Positions 1 to 8,398 of a stretch of DNA of 64,000 nucleotides are shown here, piece after piece (the first letter of the stretch is position 1; the number at the start of each line of letters is the position of its first letter). This DNA is from Pseudohongiella acticola (lineage in GTDB: Bacteria; Pseudomonadota; Gammaproteobacteria; Pseudomonadales; Pseudohongiellaceae), in NCBI RefSeq assembly GCF_001758195.1, contig NZ_MASR01000001.1, positions 1,984,001-2,048,000 of the forward strand, given 5' to 3'. The position numbers and the translations under genes were made by a program. Under the pieces are notes generated by a model. It ran no database searches. It saw only the letters and a list, made by a program, of their open reading frames with translations, and was not told the origin of the DNA.

Positions 1-94
1 GTCGTCAAAACCTACGCGTTGTTGTGTTACTCGCTGGGCTCGAACAATAACACAAAACACTCCGGCTTCGGCGCAGCTGAAGCGAGCGTTAGGC
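1..94 (+). repeat. attC-like site, left part cut by window edge
   Basis: The site ends in a perfect right core GTTAGGC (88-94) and contains an inverted repeat TTGTGTTA (22-29) / TAACACAA (48-55), as in long attC hairpins. The left core GCCTAAC is not visible and probably lies upstream of the window. By analogy with the three complete sites that follow, it is the attC of a preceding, unseen integron cassette. The crossover point would be after G88. Confidence 0.6.
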
Positions 95-166
95 TTCTTT
101 AGCCATCAACCCTAGAGCAGTTGTTGGCCATGTGTAAATGCTCTGTAAAACTTAGAGGATTTGAAA

Positions 167-751
167 ATGTTTAGAGCGTTCGCAGTTTTATTATTAGTTT
201 TATTACTTTCAGGGTGTGAAACACTCGGTGGTGCATGGGTGAAGAAATCGTCGATAGCTTTTGTCAAAGATTCGGGTGGAAGTCTATCAATTTGGAATGC
301 CGAAATGTCCGCTGCGGTCGCTTACAATTCTGGGCAAATCTGCATGCAAAGGGCTTTGGCAGTCAAAACAATTGACGCTAAAACCTCTTTGAAAGTGTCA
401 GAGGCTATGCTTGCGTTATCTGAAACAGCTAGAGCAGCCGCAGCTAGTGGCAGCTCCGCGGACTTAGTATCAGTAACCAGCTCCTTAACAGAAACAGCGC
501 AACTTTTAACGACTAGCACTGAACGTACAACATTTCTTGATTTAGGTATGTTCTACACATGCCAAATATCGGCAAACGGTGGGCTTACCGATACTCAAAC
601 AGCTGAACTTATAAGGGTGATATCAATTTCAGGTGCAGCAATAGGTGGGCCTAATTCAGATCAGGTTATAAAAGACGCAAACAGCAAAACAATAACTCCT
701 GGTGATAATACGTCTACACCAAAGTCAGCAGTACTCACAGCGAAACAATAA
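167..751 (+). CDS. Cassette-encoded predicted lipoprotein, 194 aa, unknown function
   Basis: The protein begins with a short hydrophobic signal peptide ending in a lipobox (LLSGC, Cys17), so it should be lipidated and anchored in the envelope. The mature part is mostly helical and rich in Ala, Ser and Thr; I recognise no domain. I chose ATG 167 because AGAGGA (154-159) lies 7 nt upstream; an in-frame TTG at 161 is less likely. It is the only gene between the attC end at 94 and the attC at 753, the usual one-gene-per-cassette layout, and is clearly more AT-rich than the chromosome further right. It has no promoter of its own that I can see. Function unknown. Confidence 0.8.
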   Translation: MFRAFAVLLLVLLLSGCETLGGAWVKKSSIAFVKDSGGSLSIWNAEMSAAVAYNSGQICMQRALAVKTIDAKTSLKVSEAMLALSETARAAAASGSSADLVSVTSSLTETAQLLTTSTERTTFLDLGMFYTCQISANGGLTDTQTAELIRVISISGAAIGGPNSDQVIKDANSKTITPGDNTSTPKSAVLTAKQ

Positions 752-752
752 T

Positions 753-871
753 GCCTAACAAAAGCTGCACTCGGACACATATTACTACGCTCGTTTTTGT
801 GTATGTCGCACTGCTCCATTTTCACACAAAAACGATCCCTGCAATATGTGCTAGCGTGCTTGGCGTTAGGC
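753..871 (+). repeat. attC recombination site, 119 bp
   Basis: Left core GCCTAAC (753-759) and right core GTTAGGC (865-871) are perfect inverse complements. Between them lies an inner 11-bp inverted repeat CGTTTTTGTGT (792-802) / ACACAAAAACG (824-834). The site begins 1 bp after the stop codon of the lipoprotein gene. Folded as single strand it would give the bulged hairpin recognised by an integron integrase. Its length is within the range of long chromosomal-integron attC sites. Confidence 0.88.
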
Positions 872-895
872 TGTCAATTATATCTAGGTAACAGA

Positions 896-1696
896 ATGAA
901 GGTACCACTTAAACATTTAGCTAAACCAGCTCTTTTCGTATCATTCGTATGCTTGACAATAATTCCAGCATTTTTAATTTCTGATAGATATGGTATTTCA
1001 TACAGTTCGGAAGTTGAGACTATCACCGCTAGCGTGAGTACAGAGTGTGAAAATGTTGATAATCTTGAATTTTTCGTAACAACAGAAGAAGGTTTCGATG
1101 ATAGTAGAGTCCAAGTAGCCATTAACTTAAAGGATGGTAATTCATATATATCGCATGATTGTGAAAAAGTTGTTATCGCTTTAGGTAAAAACTCTCCCAG
1201 CAGGGTTGTATTAACTGATTACTTTAGCGAAGAGATTCTATTAGATAACGTAATAAAGGAAGATGGAGATGAAAATTATTCCTTGACCCTCAATTATGAA
1301 GAAACTCCAATTCTAGCCGGTATTGTTTTTAGTTACGATGATTCAATAGATCGGTCGGGCATAGCAAACTATGCAATTAGAGGGCGGTTTCGTATCTCAG
1401 ATCATAACGTCACGCCAGAAGTAAGTGAGGTGCAATCAAAAGTATTCTTCTCATTGCCGTATATATTCTCTCCCAATGGTCATTTTCCACAATCTACCAG
1501 TCAAACAGTTGATAGCAATTTCGATCATATTAAATATAACTTTCCCAGCGACACAGAAACAATTATTGTTAAGTGGACGGATCAAGACAGACAAGACCGA
1601 AGTGTTCTTGAGATGCTACTCTTATCCGCTCTATTTGGTGTAGGAATTTCAGGGCTAATTGAATTTGCATTAAGCCGTTTGAAAGCCAAAATCTAG
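896..1696 (+). CDS. Cassette-encoded membrane-anchored protein, 266 aa, unknown function
   Basis: An N-terminal hydrophobic segment (about residues 10-28) and a C-terminal one (about 240-262) frame a roughly 200-residue hydrophilic part with many Asp, Glu and beta-type stretches, suggesting a periplasmic domain held by two membrane helices. No known domain is recognised. The reading frame is open back to 797, but that would run through the attC, so ATG 896, 25 bp after the attC end, is the sensible start. The TAG stop (1694-1696) shares its last base with the next attC. The gene is strongly AT-rich compared with the chromosome, typical of a recently acquired cassette. Confidence 0.75.
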   Translation: MKVPLKHLAKPALFVSFVCLTIIPAFLISDRYGISYSSEVETITASVSTECENVDNLEFFVTTEEGFDDSRVQVAINLKDGNSYISHDCEKVVIALGKNSPSRVVLTDYFSEEILLDNVIKEDGDENYSLTLNYEETPILAGIVFSYDDSIDRSGIANYAIRGRFRISDHNVTPEVSEVQSKVFFSLPYIFSPNGHFPQSTSQTVDSNFDHIKYNFPSDTETIIVKWTDQDRQDRSVLEMLLLSALFGVGISGLIEFALSRLKAKI

Positions 1697-1767
1697 CCTA
1701 ACAAGGCGCTTCTGTCGGACAATTTTTCCGCTGCGGGCCAAAATTTCCGCAGAGCGAAACATTATGC
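1696..1767 (+). repeat. attC site with altered right core, 72 bp
   Basis: The left core GCCTAAC (1696-1702) is intact. The right core reads ATTATGC (1761-1767), where GTTATGC would fit the consensus; the first base, which belongs to this cassette, is changed. An inner inverted repeat CTGCGG (1731-1736) / CCGCAG (1747-1752) is flanked by AT-rich complementary tracts. The size and layout match the attC at 2502-2573. Confidence 0.8.
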
Positions 1768-1790
1768 ACTAAAAATCGTCGTAAACTGTT

Positions 1791-2507
1791 ATGAATGAAT
1801 TAGCCCAAATCGTGTTATTAACCCTAATCGCAGGATGTGCCATGCCACTTGGTGCGTCGATTGCTTCGGTTGAGCGAATCAGTCCGCGTTGGTTAGAAAC
1901 CGAAGTTCGCCATGGCGTTATTGCTTTTGGTGGTGGTGCACTTTTATCCGCAGTCGCGCTGGTTCTTGTTCCTCAGGGCGTGAATAATTTGTCTTCGGTT
2001 CTTGTTGCGGCTTGTTTCTCTGGCGGAGGCATCGTATTCATGGCGTTTGATATCCGTTTGGTTGCAAACAACACACCGTTTAGCCAACTAACAGCGATGT
2101 TGTCCGATTTTGTACCGGAGGCCTTAGCACTGGGTGCCACTTTTACTTTTTCTAAAGATGCCGGGCTTCTTCTGGCAGGAATAATAGCGCTCCAGAATTT
2201 GCCTGAAGGTTTTAACGCATATAGAGAAATCAAAGTTTCCAGCGGTTATGGCTCGCTGAAAATTATAGGTGCGTTTACGCTAATGGCATTGTTGGGCCCC
2301 GTTGCAGGGACAATTGGTTACTTTGTACTGTCAGGTTATCCGCAAATTGTTTCCGGAATCATGTTATTTGCGGCAGGTGGTATCCTGTATATGATTTTTC
2401 AAGACATTGCACCACAGTCCAGGCTGAAGAATCACTGGGCGCCTCCATTAGGCGCTGTTGCAGGTTTTTTGCTTGGTGTATTAGGCCACATCTCGCTTGG
2501 TGCATAA
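1791..2507 (+). CDS. ZIP-like membrane transporter carried on an integron cassette
   Basis: A 238-residue, very hydrophobic protein with about 7-8 TM helices. Two ZIP-type signature helices are visible: SDFVPEALALG (about residue 104) and ALQNLPEGFNAY (about 133), matching the TM4/TM5 metal-site motifs of ZIP/ZupT carriers (normally HNxPEG in both). In this protein the first motif has Ser-Asp and the second Gln where His is expected, so the binuclear metal site is altered and the substrate is uncertain. The central variable loop is short. The gene fills the cassette between attC sites at 1696 and 2502; its stop codon lies inside the next attC core. Zn/Mn/Fe uptake is the family role; the role of this divergent form is inferred only. 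Confidence 0.8.
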   Translation: MNELAQIVLLTLIAGCAMPLGASIASVERISPRWLETEVRHGVIAFGGGALLSAVALVLVPQGVNNLSSVLVAACFSGGGIVFMAFDIRLVANNTPFSQLTAMLSDFVPEALALGATFTFSKDAGLLLAGIIALQNLPEGFNAYREIKVSSGYGSLKIIGAFTLMALLGPVAGTIGYFVLSGYPQIVSGIMLFAAGGILYMIFQDIAPQSRLKNHWAPPLGAVAGFLLGVLGHISLGA

Positions 2508-2573
2508 CAAACCGCTGCTGCCGGACCCATTTCCCGCCGCGCTCCAGATTCGCCGCAGAGCGCGGCGTTATGT
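2502..2573 (+). repeat. attC recombination site, 72 bp
   Basis: Left core GCATAAC (2502-2508) and right core GTTATGT (2567-2573). A 10-bp inverted repeat CGCCGCGCTC (2535-2544) / GAGCGCGGCG (2558-2567) forms the distal stem. The TAA stop of the ZIP-like gene is inside the left core. This is a textbook attC in both size and core spacing. Confidence 0.9.
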
Positions 2574-2597
2574 GTTTTATATAGAGGATGATTCGAA

Positions 2598-3857
2598 ATG
2601 TTTTATTTAAAGCTTACCATTGGCTCTATCCTGGCTGTGGCTTGTTGGATGGGCATGGTATTTTTTAGCGCGTTCTATGGGTGGTGGATGCAGCCTATAG
2701 CCTCCCCTGGAAACTCAGAACAGTTCTTCGAATATGCAAGCAATCGCCTGGAAGTCGAGAATCCCGGGAACTCAGCTTTTGTTCTAATCGAAAATGGGCA
2801 CATTACTGGTGAGTATTACTCGTCTGGTTCTGACCAGATAAACAGGGATACAGCGTTTTCAACTGCCTCAATGAGCAAATGGTTTACAGCCTTTGGCGTT
2901 ATGAAACTAGTTGAGAATGGTGAGCTAGATTTGGACAAACCTATTTCAGAATACCTTTCTCGCTGGGAGCTCCCCCCCGGTCAATTCGACAACAATCAAG
3001 TCACCGTTCGTGGATTGCTCAGTCATACCGCGGGATTCAACGATGGGCTCGGTTTTGGTGACTATGAAGCTGATGAAGAATTGCCCACGCTGGAAGAGTC
3101 TCTAACGAATCCTCGCGCGTCATCCGACAGAGATATAAGCATTGCGGTGTCTTACGCACCGGGCTCGGAATGGCGGTACTCTGGTGGCGGCTACCTTCTG
3201 CTGGAACTGGTGGTCGAGGAAGTTACAGGGCAATCGTTTGAAGATTATATGAGAGAGTCAGTGTTTGGCCCGCTCGAGATGAACCGTTCAGGATATGGCT
3301 ATATTGGCAACTACGAGAATAACGCAGGGTCATATGGCCGTAATGGAGAAAAGGCTCCCGCGTATCAGTACGCATCGAAAGCAGCCACGGCATTCGTAAC
3401 CTCCATTTCCGATTTATCAAAGTTTGTCATGTCTCAGGTTTCATCTTCGCAAAATTCGAATACTCTCAGCGTCGATACGATTGAAAAAATGCGCGAACCG
3501 CATGGCAGAACATCGGGATTCGATATATGGGGATTGGGTACTATCTTATACTCACCAACTGAAAGTGGAGATTTCGTTTTTGGTCACGACGGAGCGAATG
3601 ACCCGGCAATAAATACAACTGCCCGAATTAATCCAGATACCAGTGATGCGATAGTGATATTGGAGACAGGCCATCCATCATTGGCGACGAATATTGCGTC
3701 AGAATGGGTGTTATGGCAAACAGGATATCCAGATGTACTTGATAATGACGCAGTTATCGCAAGTATGTATTTGCCTGCCTTGATTGGAACATTCGCTATT
3801 TTTCTTCTCTTTTCATACCTGGGCTTTAGGCATTATTCCAAACGACGTGCTGCATAA
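2598..3857 (+). CDS. Serine hydrolase of the beta-lactamase/PBP family, membrane-anchored
   Basis: A 419-residue protein with an N-terminal TM segment (about 5-30), a class C beta-lactamase-like domain and a C-terminal TM helix (about 393-413). The active-site set is visible: SxxK as SMSK (about residue 91), Tyr motif YSGG (about 198) and an HDG near residue 331 at the KTG position. Such proteins hydrolyse peptidoglycan-type D-amino-acid peptides or esters; substrate unknown. AGAGGA sits about 10 nt upstream of the start. It begins 25 bp after the attC at 2502-2573, so it looks like the last recognisable cassette gene, but no convincing attC follows. Two further family members lie at 6481 and 18761. 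Confidence 0.87.
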   Translation: MFYLKLTIGSILAVACWMGMVFFSAFYGWWMQPIASPGNSEQFFEYASNRLEVENPGNSAFVLIENGHITGEYYSSGSDQINRDTAFSTASMSKWFTAFGVMKLVENGELDLDKPISEYLSRWELPPGQFDNNQVTVRGLLSHTAGFNDGLGFGDYEADEELPTLEESLTNPRASSDRDISIAVSYAPGSEWRYSGGGYLLLELVVEEVTGQSFEDYMRESVFGPLEMNRSGYGYIGNYENNAGSYGRNGEKAPAYQYASKAATAFVTSISDLSKFVMSQVSSSQNSNTLSVDTIEKMREPHGRTSGFDIWGLGTILYSPTESGDFVFGHDGANDPAINTTARINPDTSDAIVILETGHPSLATNIASEWVLWQTGYPDVLDNDAVIASMYLPALIGTFAIFLLFSYLGFRHYSKRRAA

Positions 3858-4044
3858 CCTGCACAGGATGGACTGAGATATATTCAGCACATAAAAATCA
3901 GTTCAAAAAGGGCAGTAGCGATACTGTTGTCTATTGGTAAGGGCGTTAGCGGACATGAAGATACGAAACGCAACGTTGCCTGATGAGCCTGGCATGGGAA
4001 TCCCGTCTGAGTACCATTATAGCAAACGGTACAAAAAAGTATAA

Positions 4045-4076
4045 GACTGCCTTCTTTTGGGGCGGCGCCTTATAAT
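4045..4076 (+). promoter_or_regulatory. Possible sigma70 promoter for the esterase gene
   Basis: A perfect -10 hexamer TATAAT (4071-4076) lies 27 bp before the start codon of the next gene. The -35 region is weak (a GACTGC-like hexamer near 4045-4050, too far for ideal spacing). Support is therefore mainly the -10 box and its position. Confidence 0.35.
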
Positions 4077-4103
4077 TTCGCCACCCAACTGCTGAGGAGC
4101 GAG

Positions 4104-5051
4104 ATGATGAGTATCCATGCGATCCCCATGAACGGACTGTTTGACGCCGAATACTTTGACATAAAGTCGAACATTGTGAATGACACATTCAGAATATTTG
4201 TTGGCAAGCCCAGCGGTATGCGGACTGAGTCGTTCTATCCGGCTATTTTTTCTCTTGACGGCAATGCCTCCTTTGCATCCTTGCTGAGCACTCAGCGGAT
4301 GCTGACAATGGGTGGAGAAGTTCCTGAGGCAATAGTCGTGGGCATTGGTTATCCCGGTGAGACATTAGGGGAAGCAATGGCAAGCCGTAATAGAGACTAC
4401 GCACCAAGCGAGCCTGGTGAATCAGAGATTCGGGCGCTGGGGGCCGCGTCAAAGCCCGGGTCAGAGGAATTTTTGCGCTTCATCAGGGAAGAACTCAAGC
4501 CGCTTCTGATTGAGCACTATCCGATCAAAGTGAGTGATTCTACGTTGATTGGGGTTTCATTGGGGGGGCTGTTCGGTGTTTGGACACTGCTGACCGCACC
4601 TGATACGTTTAACCGATACATTGTTGCCAGCCCTGCGATCTGGTGGCGAAATCAACAGGTTTGGCAATGGGAAGAAGCCTATGCCAGCCGGCACAACGAC
4701 CTTGACGCCGTTGTTTTTATGGGCGCCGGTGCTTTGGAAGTAACCGAGCATTTGCGAGCGGATGCGCTCTCAATTGCCGATAAGAACCCTATGCTCAAGG
4801 ATCACGTTAACTCAATGGTAAATTGGAACGATGAGCACGGCTGGCCTGAAGTCGCTAAGCTGGTACCCGCACTTGTTTCGAAATTGACGGCCCGTGACTA
4901 TCCAAGCCTGTGCATAGATCACAAGATAATGTCGGACGAGAATCACATGTCAGCCCCACCTGGGCTGAGTTCACGGGGTCTCAGATATGTCTTTGGAGAA
5001 AGACTTGCGGATAACAAATCGTTGAATGCTGACACCGCAGGCGCACATTAG
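4104..5051 (+). CDS. Alpha/beta hydrolase of the esterase D / IroE type
   Basis: A 315-residue cytoplasmic-looking protein without signal peptide. The nucleophile elbow is GVSLGG (about residue 151, G-x-S-x-G) and a catalytic His is likely in ENHMSAPP near the C-terminus (about 275), the order found in the putative-esterase family (PF00756) that includes esterase D, BesA-like and ferri-enterobactin esterases. The substrate cannot be named. Start at ATG 4104 with a GAGGAG Shine-Dalgarno about 5 nt upstream; the next codon is also ATG. It is the first gene right of the cassette array, and its base composition already resembles the chromosome. Confidence 0.82.
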   Translation: MMSIHAIPMNGLFDAEYFDIKSNIVNDTFRIFVGKPSGMRTESFYPAIFSLDGNASFASLLSTQRMLTMGGEVPEAIVVGIGYPGETLGEAMASRNRDYAPSEPGESEIRALGAASKPGSEEFLRFIREELKPLLIEHYPIKVSDSTLIGVSLGGLFGVWTLLTAPDTFNRYIVASPAIWWRNQQVWQWEEAYASRHNDLDAVVFMGAGALEVTEHLRADALSIADKNPMLKDHVNSMVNWNDEHGWPEVAKLVPALVSKLTARDYPSLCIDHKIMSDENHMSAPPGLSSRGLRYVFGERLADNKSLNADTAGAH

Positions 5052-5184
5052 CAGAGCATTACTCATGCTAGGTCAGGAGATGAGAACTACTCTAGGCAGA
5101 ACAGAACTATTGCGGTTTTTCCGGAAGGGCGCTGCTGAAACCTGAACATAATTTTGGAGATGGACATGCTAGTACACTTTTGCA

Positions 5185-5823
5185 ATGTTTGAGTACACCC
5201 TGGTTCACTGGCTGACATTTTTTACAGCGGCAATTCTTCTCAACTTATCCCCCGGCCCGGATATCGCGTTCATCCTGGGACAGACCTTGCGCAATGGACG
5301 ACGACATGGCTTCGCTGCGATGCTGGGCGTATGGACCGGTGCTGGGTTGCATGTAGTATTGGCAGCGCTGGGCCTTTCCGCAATCCTTGCGACGTCTGCT
5401 TTGGCATTTTCTGTCGTTAAGTGGATTGGCGCTGCGTATCTGGTCTGGCTCGGTATAAAAATGTTACTGTCGCGTGGCGACTCTTTTATAGCCAACAAGA
5501 ACGCCAGCAATCAACGGATGCGGTCGATCTATCTGCAGGGAATTCTGGTGTCTGCTCTTAATCCGAAAGTAGCCATATTCTTCCTGGCTTTCTTGCCGCA
5601 GTTTGTCGTGGCAGGCGCCGGCCCTGTGAGTGCGCAGTTGTTCTTGCATGGAACTCTGATCATTGTTGTGGCCGCTTTCATAGAACCACCCGTGGTATTG
5701 GCGGGTTCACAGTTAGGGGCATTCTTGTGGGAGAATCGGCGAGTTGGCTTATGGATGGACCGAGGCCTTGGTGCTCTGTTTGTTGCCTTGGGCGCGCGCC
5801 TTGCTGCGAGCACAGGAGAGTAG
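5185..5823 (+). CDS. LysE/RhtB-family amino-acid exporter
   Basis: A 212-residue, six-helix inner membrane protein. The N-terminal family signature NLSPGPDIAFILGQTL (about residues 20-35) and the ALNPKVAIFFLAFLPQF stretch (about 125-141) are diagnostic for LysE/RhtB exporters, which export amino acids such as homoserine, threonine or lysine. The exact substrate is not predictable. Length is normal for the family (about 205-215). Ribosome-binding site is weak; upstream ATGs at 5160 and 5166 are out of frame. Four bases after its stop begins the head of a second LysE-type gene that breaks off after 38 codons. Confidence 0.87.
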   Translation: MFEYTLVHWLTFFTAAILLNLSPGPDIAFILGQTLRNGRRHGFAAMLGVWTGAGLHVVLAALGLSAILATSALAFSVVKWIGAAYLVWLGIKMLLSRGDSFIANKNASNQRMRSIYLQGILVSALNPKVAIFFLAFLPQFVVAGAGPVSAQLFLHGTLIIVVAAFIEPPVVLAGSQLGAFLWENRRVGLWMDRGLGALFVALGARLAASTGE

Positions 5824-5827
5824 CAGA

Positions 5828-5944
5828 ATGATACCGATTGAGACCGTGGCGATATTTCTAACTGCCTCTGTCGCGTTGGCGCTTGCGCCAGATCCCGACA
5901 ATATATTTGTGTTGGCGAAGCTGAATCAACATCTCCCCTGCTAA
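5828..5944 (+). pseudogene. Truncated N-terminus of a second LysE-family exporter
   Basis: The 38-codon reading frame MIPIETVAIFLTASVALALA..PDNIFVL matches the first TM helix and the APGPDNIFVL-type signature of LysE exporters, with PDPD in place of PGPD. It then runs into unrelated residues and a stop. No continuation is seen in the other two frames over the next 100 bp. It is best read as the remnant of a deleted neighbour of the intact exporter just upstream. Confidence 0.65.
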
Positions 5945-6045
5945 GGCAATGGCTCCCGCAAATGGATGAAGTTTGGATATCAATAATCAGATTGTCTGCT
6001 GACGAAGTCGGATAATAACCAGGGTGGAAGCGTACAACTTAATGT

Positions 6046-6336
6046 ATGGACAATATTATAAATAAACTGACAGCTTACACATTTGCATTGAGAGATGCTC
6101 TAGAGCGTACAAATGAAGCAAATGAACGGCCTAAAATCGCTCGGCATATGGCCGCGTCAGCGGAAATGTATGCACTTTTGCATATGCATAAAACCTGCGA
6201 CGCAATCGCTCACGTTGTAACGGCAGAGAACCGAAGTCACGGTTTGTCATATCTATCCGGTGACCACGGGACAAGGGTCGCAAAAAAATGGCTGGAGTTT
6301 GTCGATGCGACAGGACTCGAGCCAGCAAATACATAG
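6046..6336 (+). CDS. Small hypothetical protein, 96 aa
   Basis: An open frame of 96 codons with a plausible soluble helical composition (the first 55 residues are Ala/Glu/His-rich). No domain, signal peptide or TM helix is recognised. A GGTGGAAG stretch lies about 15 nt upstream of the ATG, further than ideal. It sits alone between a LysE remnant and a serine hydrolase gene in a region with broken genes, so it may itself be a remnant. Confidence 0.4.
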   Translation: MDNIINKLTAYTFALRDALERTNEANERPKIARHMAASAEMYALLHMHKTCDAIAHVVTAENRSHGLSYLSGDHGTRVAKKWLEFVDATGLEPANT

Positions 6337-6480
6337 CAAAGCGTGACAATCGCGACAGGCGTCTTGTCGGCCGTAGTAGTGGGCGTCATCGAGGGCTTTA
6401 AGATCGGGAGCAGAGTCGGATGGCAGTGGTCCACGGCTGCTTCGGAGCGGACGTCAAGCGAAACAGAGAGGATAACCCTG

Positions 6481-7566
6481 ATGCAAAAGCAGGACCGAGT
6501 AAAGCGGATTCTTGGAATTGGCATGCCCATCCTGGCACTTGTTATCACTATCAGTATCGCCCCAATGGACCTGGTGCCACCATGGATCGCGCCATTGCCA
6601 GATACGGTACAGGAGCAGGTCGACGACGCAATTGAGTATGGCCTGGATGGCATCATTGTTTATGTTGATCAGGCCGAGACAGCCCCACAGTTCTACGCGG
6701 CCGGCTGGAAGAACAAAAACACTAAAGAGCCGACAGACCCAAACGCACTATTCAGAATTGGCAGCATCAGTAAACTGTATATCGCCGCTGCTGTTGCCAA
6801 ACTGGTCAATAACGGGAGTCTGTCGCTGGATGACACTCTTGCTGACTATCTGCCTGCATTGGCTGGAAGGATTGCATACGCTGATCAGATTACCCTGCGA
6901 ATGCTGGTGCAGCACCGCAGTGGCATTGCAAATTTCACAGATGATGAAGACTGGGATTGGTTTACTTCACAGACAGACATCAACAAGGCTCTGGAACTGG
7001 TTCTGGATGACCCGGCGGATTTTGCGCCGGACGCGCGCTACAGTTACTCCAATACTAACTATCTGCTGATTGCCCGTATCCTGGATAACGAGCTGGGATA
7101 CAGTCATCATCAATATATTGCTGATGAAATACTGTCTCCTCTTGGCCTAACCAATACTTACGGTCTGCTCAGCCAGGTGGAATACGCCGATGTTGTCAGT
7201 GGGTACTGGTATGAATTTGATGATGACCTGAGGCGGCTTGACTATGTCATCCCGGGTGGTTCGATGATTGCTACCGCACAGGACGTCGGGATATTCCTCA
7301 GAGCATTGAATAATGGCTCGTTACTCAGTGACGACGAGCTGGCAATCTACGCCTCCATCTACGAATTCGAACATACCGGCTGGATACCCGGGTACTACAG
7401 TATTGCCCGTTATCATAGGAACCTTGATACGGTAGTCGTGCAGTTTGTCAGTACAACCGGCGGGGACACCTGGGGCATGGCGAATGTAGTCGGCGGTAAG
7501 GCCACAGGGATCTCTGATATTATCTACAGCCGCATTGGCAGGATTCTGGAGAACTCCTCAGAATAG
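6481..7566 (+). CDS. Serine hydrolase of the beta-lactamase/PBP family
   Basis: A 361-residue protein with an N-terminal hydrophobic export signal or anchor (about 10-30) followed by a beta-lactamase-like domain. The catalytic SxxK is SISK (about residue 95) and the second motif is YSNTN (about 188, Y-x-N). Start at ATG 6481, 9 nt after AGAGG; the frame is open upstream to a GTG at 6343 with no good ribosome site. Role is probably D-Ala-D-Ala-type peptide or ester hydrolysis in the periplasm; substrate unknown. The CPBP protease gene follows 28 bp later in the same direction, so the two may be co-transcribed. Confidence 0.83.
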   Translation: MQKQDRVKRILGIGMPILALVITISIAPMDLVPPWIAPLPDTVQEQVDDAIEYGLDGIIVYVDQAETAPQFYAAGWKNKNTKEPTDPNALFRIGSISKLYIAAAVAKLVNNGSLSLDDTLADYLPALAGRIAYADQITLRMLVQHRSGIANFTDDEDWDWFTSQTDINKALELVLDDPADFAPDARYSYSNTNYLLIARILDNELGYSHHQYIADEILSPLGLTNTYGLLSQVEYADVVSGYWYEFDDDLRRLDYVIPGGSMIATAQDVGIFLRALNNGSLLSDDELAIYASIYEFEHTGWIPGYYSIARYHRNLDTVVVQFVSTTGGDTWGMANVVGGKATGISDIIYSRIGRILENSSE

Positions 7567-7594
7567 GCAGTCAGAAACCCAGGGAGACCCGATT

Positions 7595-8365
7595 GTGAAC
7601 ACCCGCATCGCTATAAGCATCGCCGTATACGGCCTGTGGATTGTGGTAACGCTTTTGGGGGCGAAGCTGTTGCTCGGCGGAGAACAGGTTCCTCTCGATG
7701 AAATGGTCAAGAACGGCATCGGCTGGCAGTTCGTGGCCGCTGTTGTATTGCTTGCGGTAGCCATCTATGTATTTAAGTGGCATGACCTGCATTTCAATCG
7801 GGCCCACTCAGTCGTTCGGGTCATGTGGTTCCCCGCACTCTGGTTAGGCCTGATTTCGATGATGTTGTTTATCGTCGGATTACCCGCAGGGTGGATGCTT
7901 GTTTTCATCGTGCTTAACACGTTGCTGGTTGGCATTTCCGAGGAGGTGATGTTCCGGGGCGTATTGTTTCGTGCGTTACTGACACGCTATCAGGTCTGGG
8001 CTGCCATTATCGTCAGCTCGATATTGTTCGGCGCGGTGCACATTCTCAATGTCATCAACACCGGTGACCTGGGCGGGGCCTTAATGCAGTCGATCCCCGC
8101 CGGTATGAGCGGCATCCTGTTCGTCGCTATCGTCATTCGCACCGGGTCGATCTGGCCGGCAATCATCTATCACGCTCTGTGGGACTGCGTCCTGTTCATG
8201 ATTCTCACTGGAAGCCAGACGAGCGGCGCTGAAGCGAGTCCTGATGCGCTTCAGGGACTCGGTTCGTTCACTACGTTCTTGCCTGTTGTTATGGGATTGC
8301 CCAACTTCATCTGCGGACTCATTCTTCTACGCAAGGTGCGCAATGCAAACTACCCGATTCGTTGA
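7595..8365 (+). CDS. CPBP-family intramembrane metalloprotease (Abi/Rce1-like)
   Basis: A 256-residue protein with about 7-8 TM helices. Motif 1 of CPBP proteases is clear: SEEVMFRG (EExxxR, about residue 114), and motif 2 is FGAVHI (FxxxH, about 147), with a later IYHALWD (about 191) as third conserved His. These glutamate/histidine residues form the intramembrane active site of the Rce1/CAAX family. Start at GTG 7595 with AGGGAG 10 nt upstream is preferred over an ATG at 7535 that would overlap the preceding gene. Bacterial members act in peptide maturation or bacteriocin immunity; the role in this organism is unknown. Confidence 0.85.
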   Translation: MNTRIAISIAVYGLWIVVTLLGAKLLLGGEQVPLDEMVKNGIGWQFVAAVVLLAVAIYVFKWHDLHFNRAHSVVRVMWFPALWLGLISMMLFIVGLPAGWMLVFIVLNTLLVGISEEVMFRGVLFRALLTRYQVWAAIIVSSILFGAVHILNVINTGDLGGALMQSIPAGMSGILFVAIVIRTGSIWPAIIYHALWDCVLFMILTGSQTSGAEASPDALQGLGSFTTFLPVVMGLPNFICGLILLRKVRNANYPIR

Positions 8366-8398
8366 CGGCATCACCATGCGGTCTGCACTGTTTGCACT

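Noticed and set aside
3852-3950. Possible fifth attC after the cassette serine hydrolase (GCATAAC at 3852, GTTAGC at 3945)
   Set aside because: The right core does not fit GTTRRRY, and the two arms show no continuing complementarity. The left match is part of the stop region of the gene.
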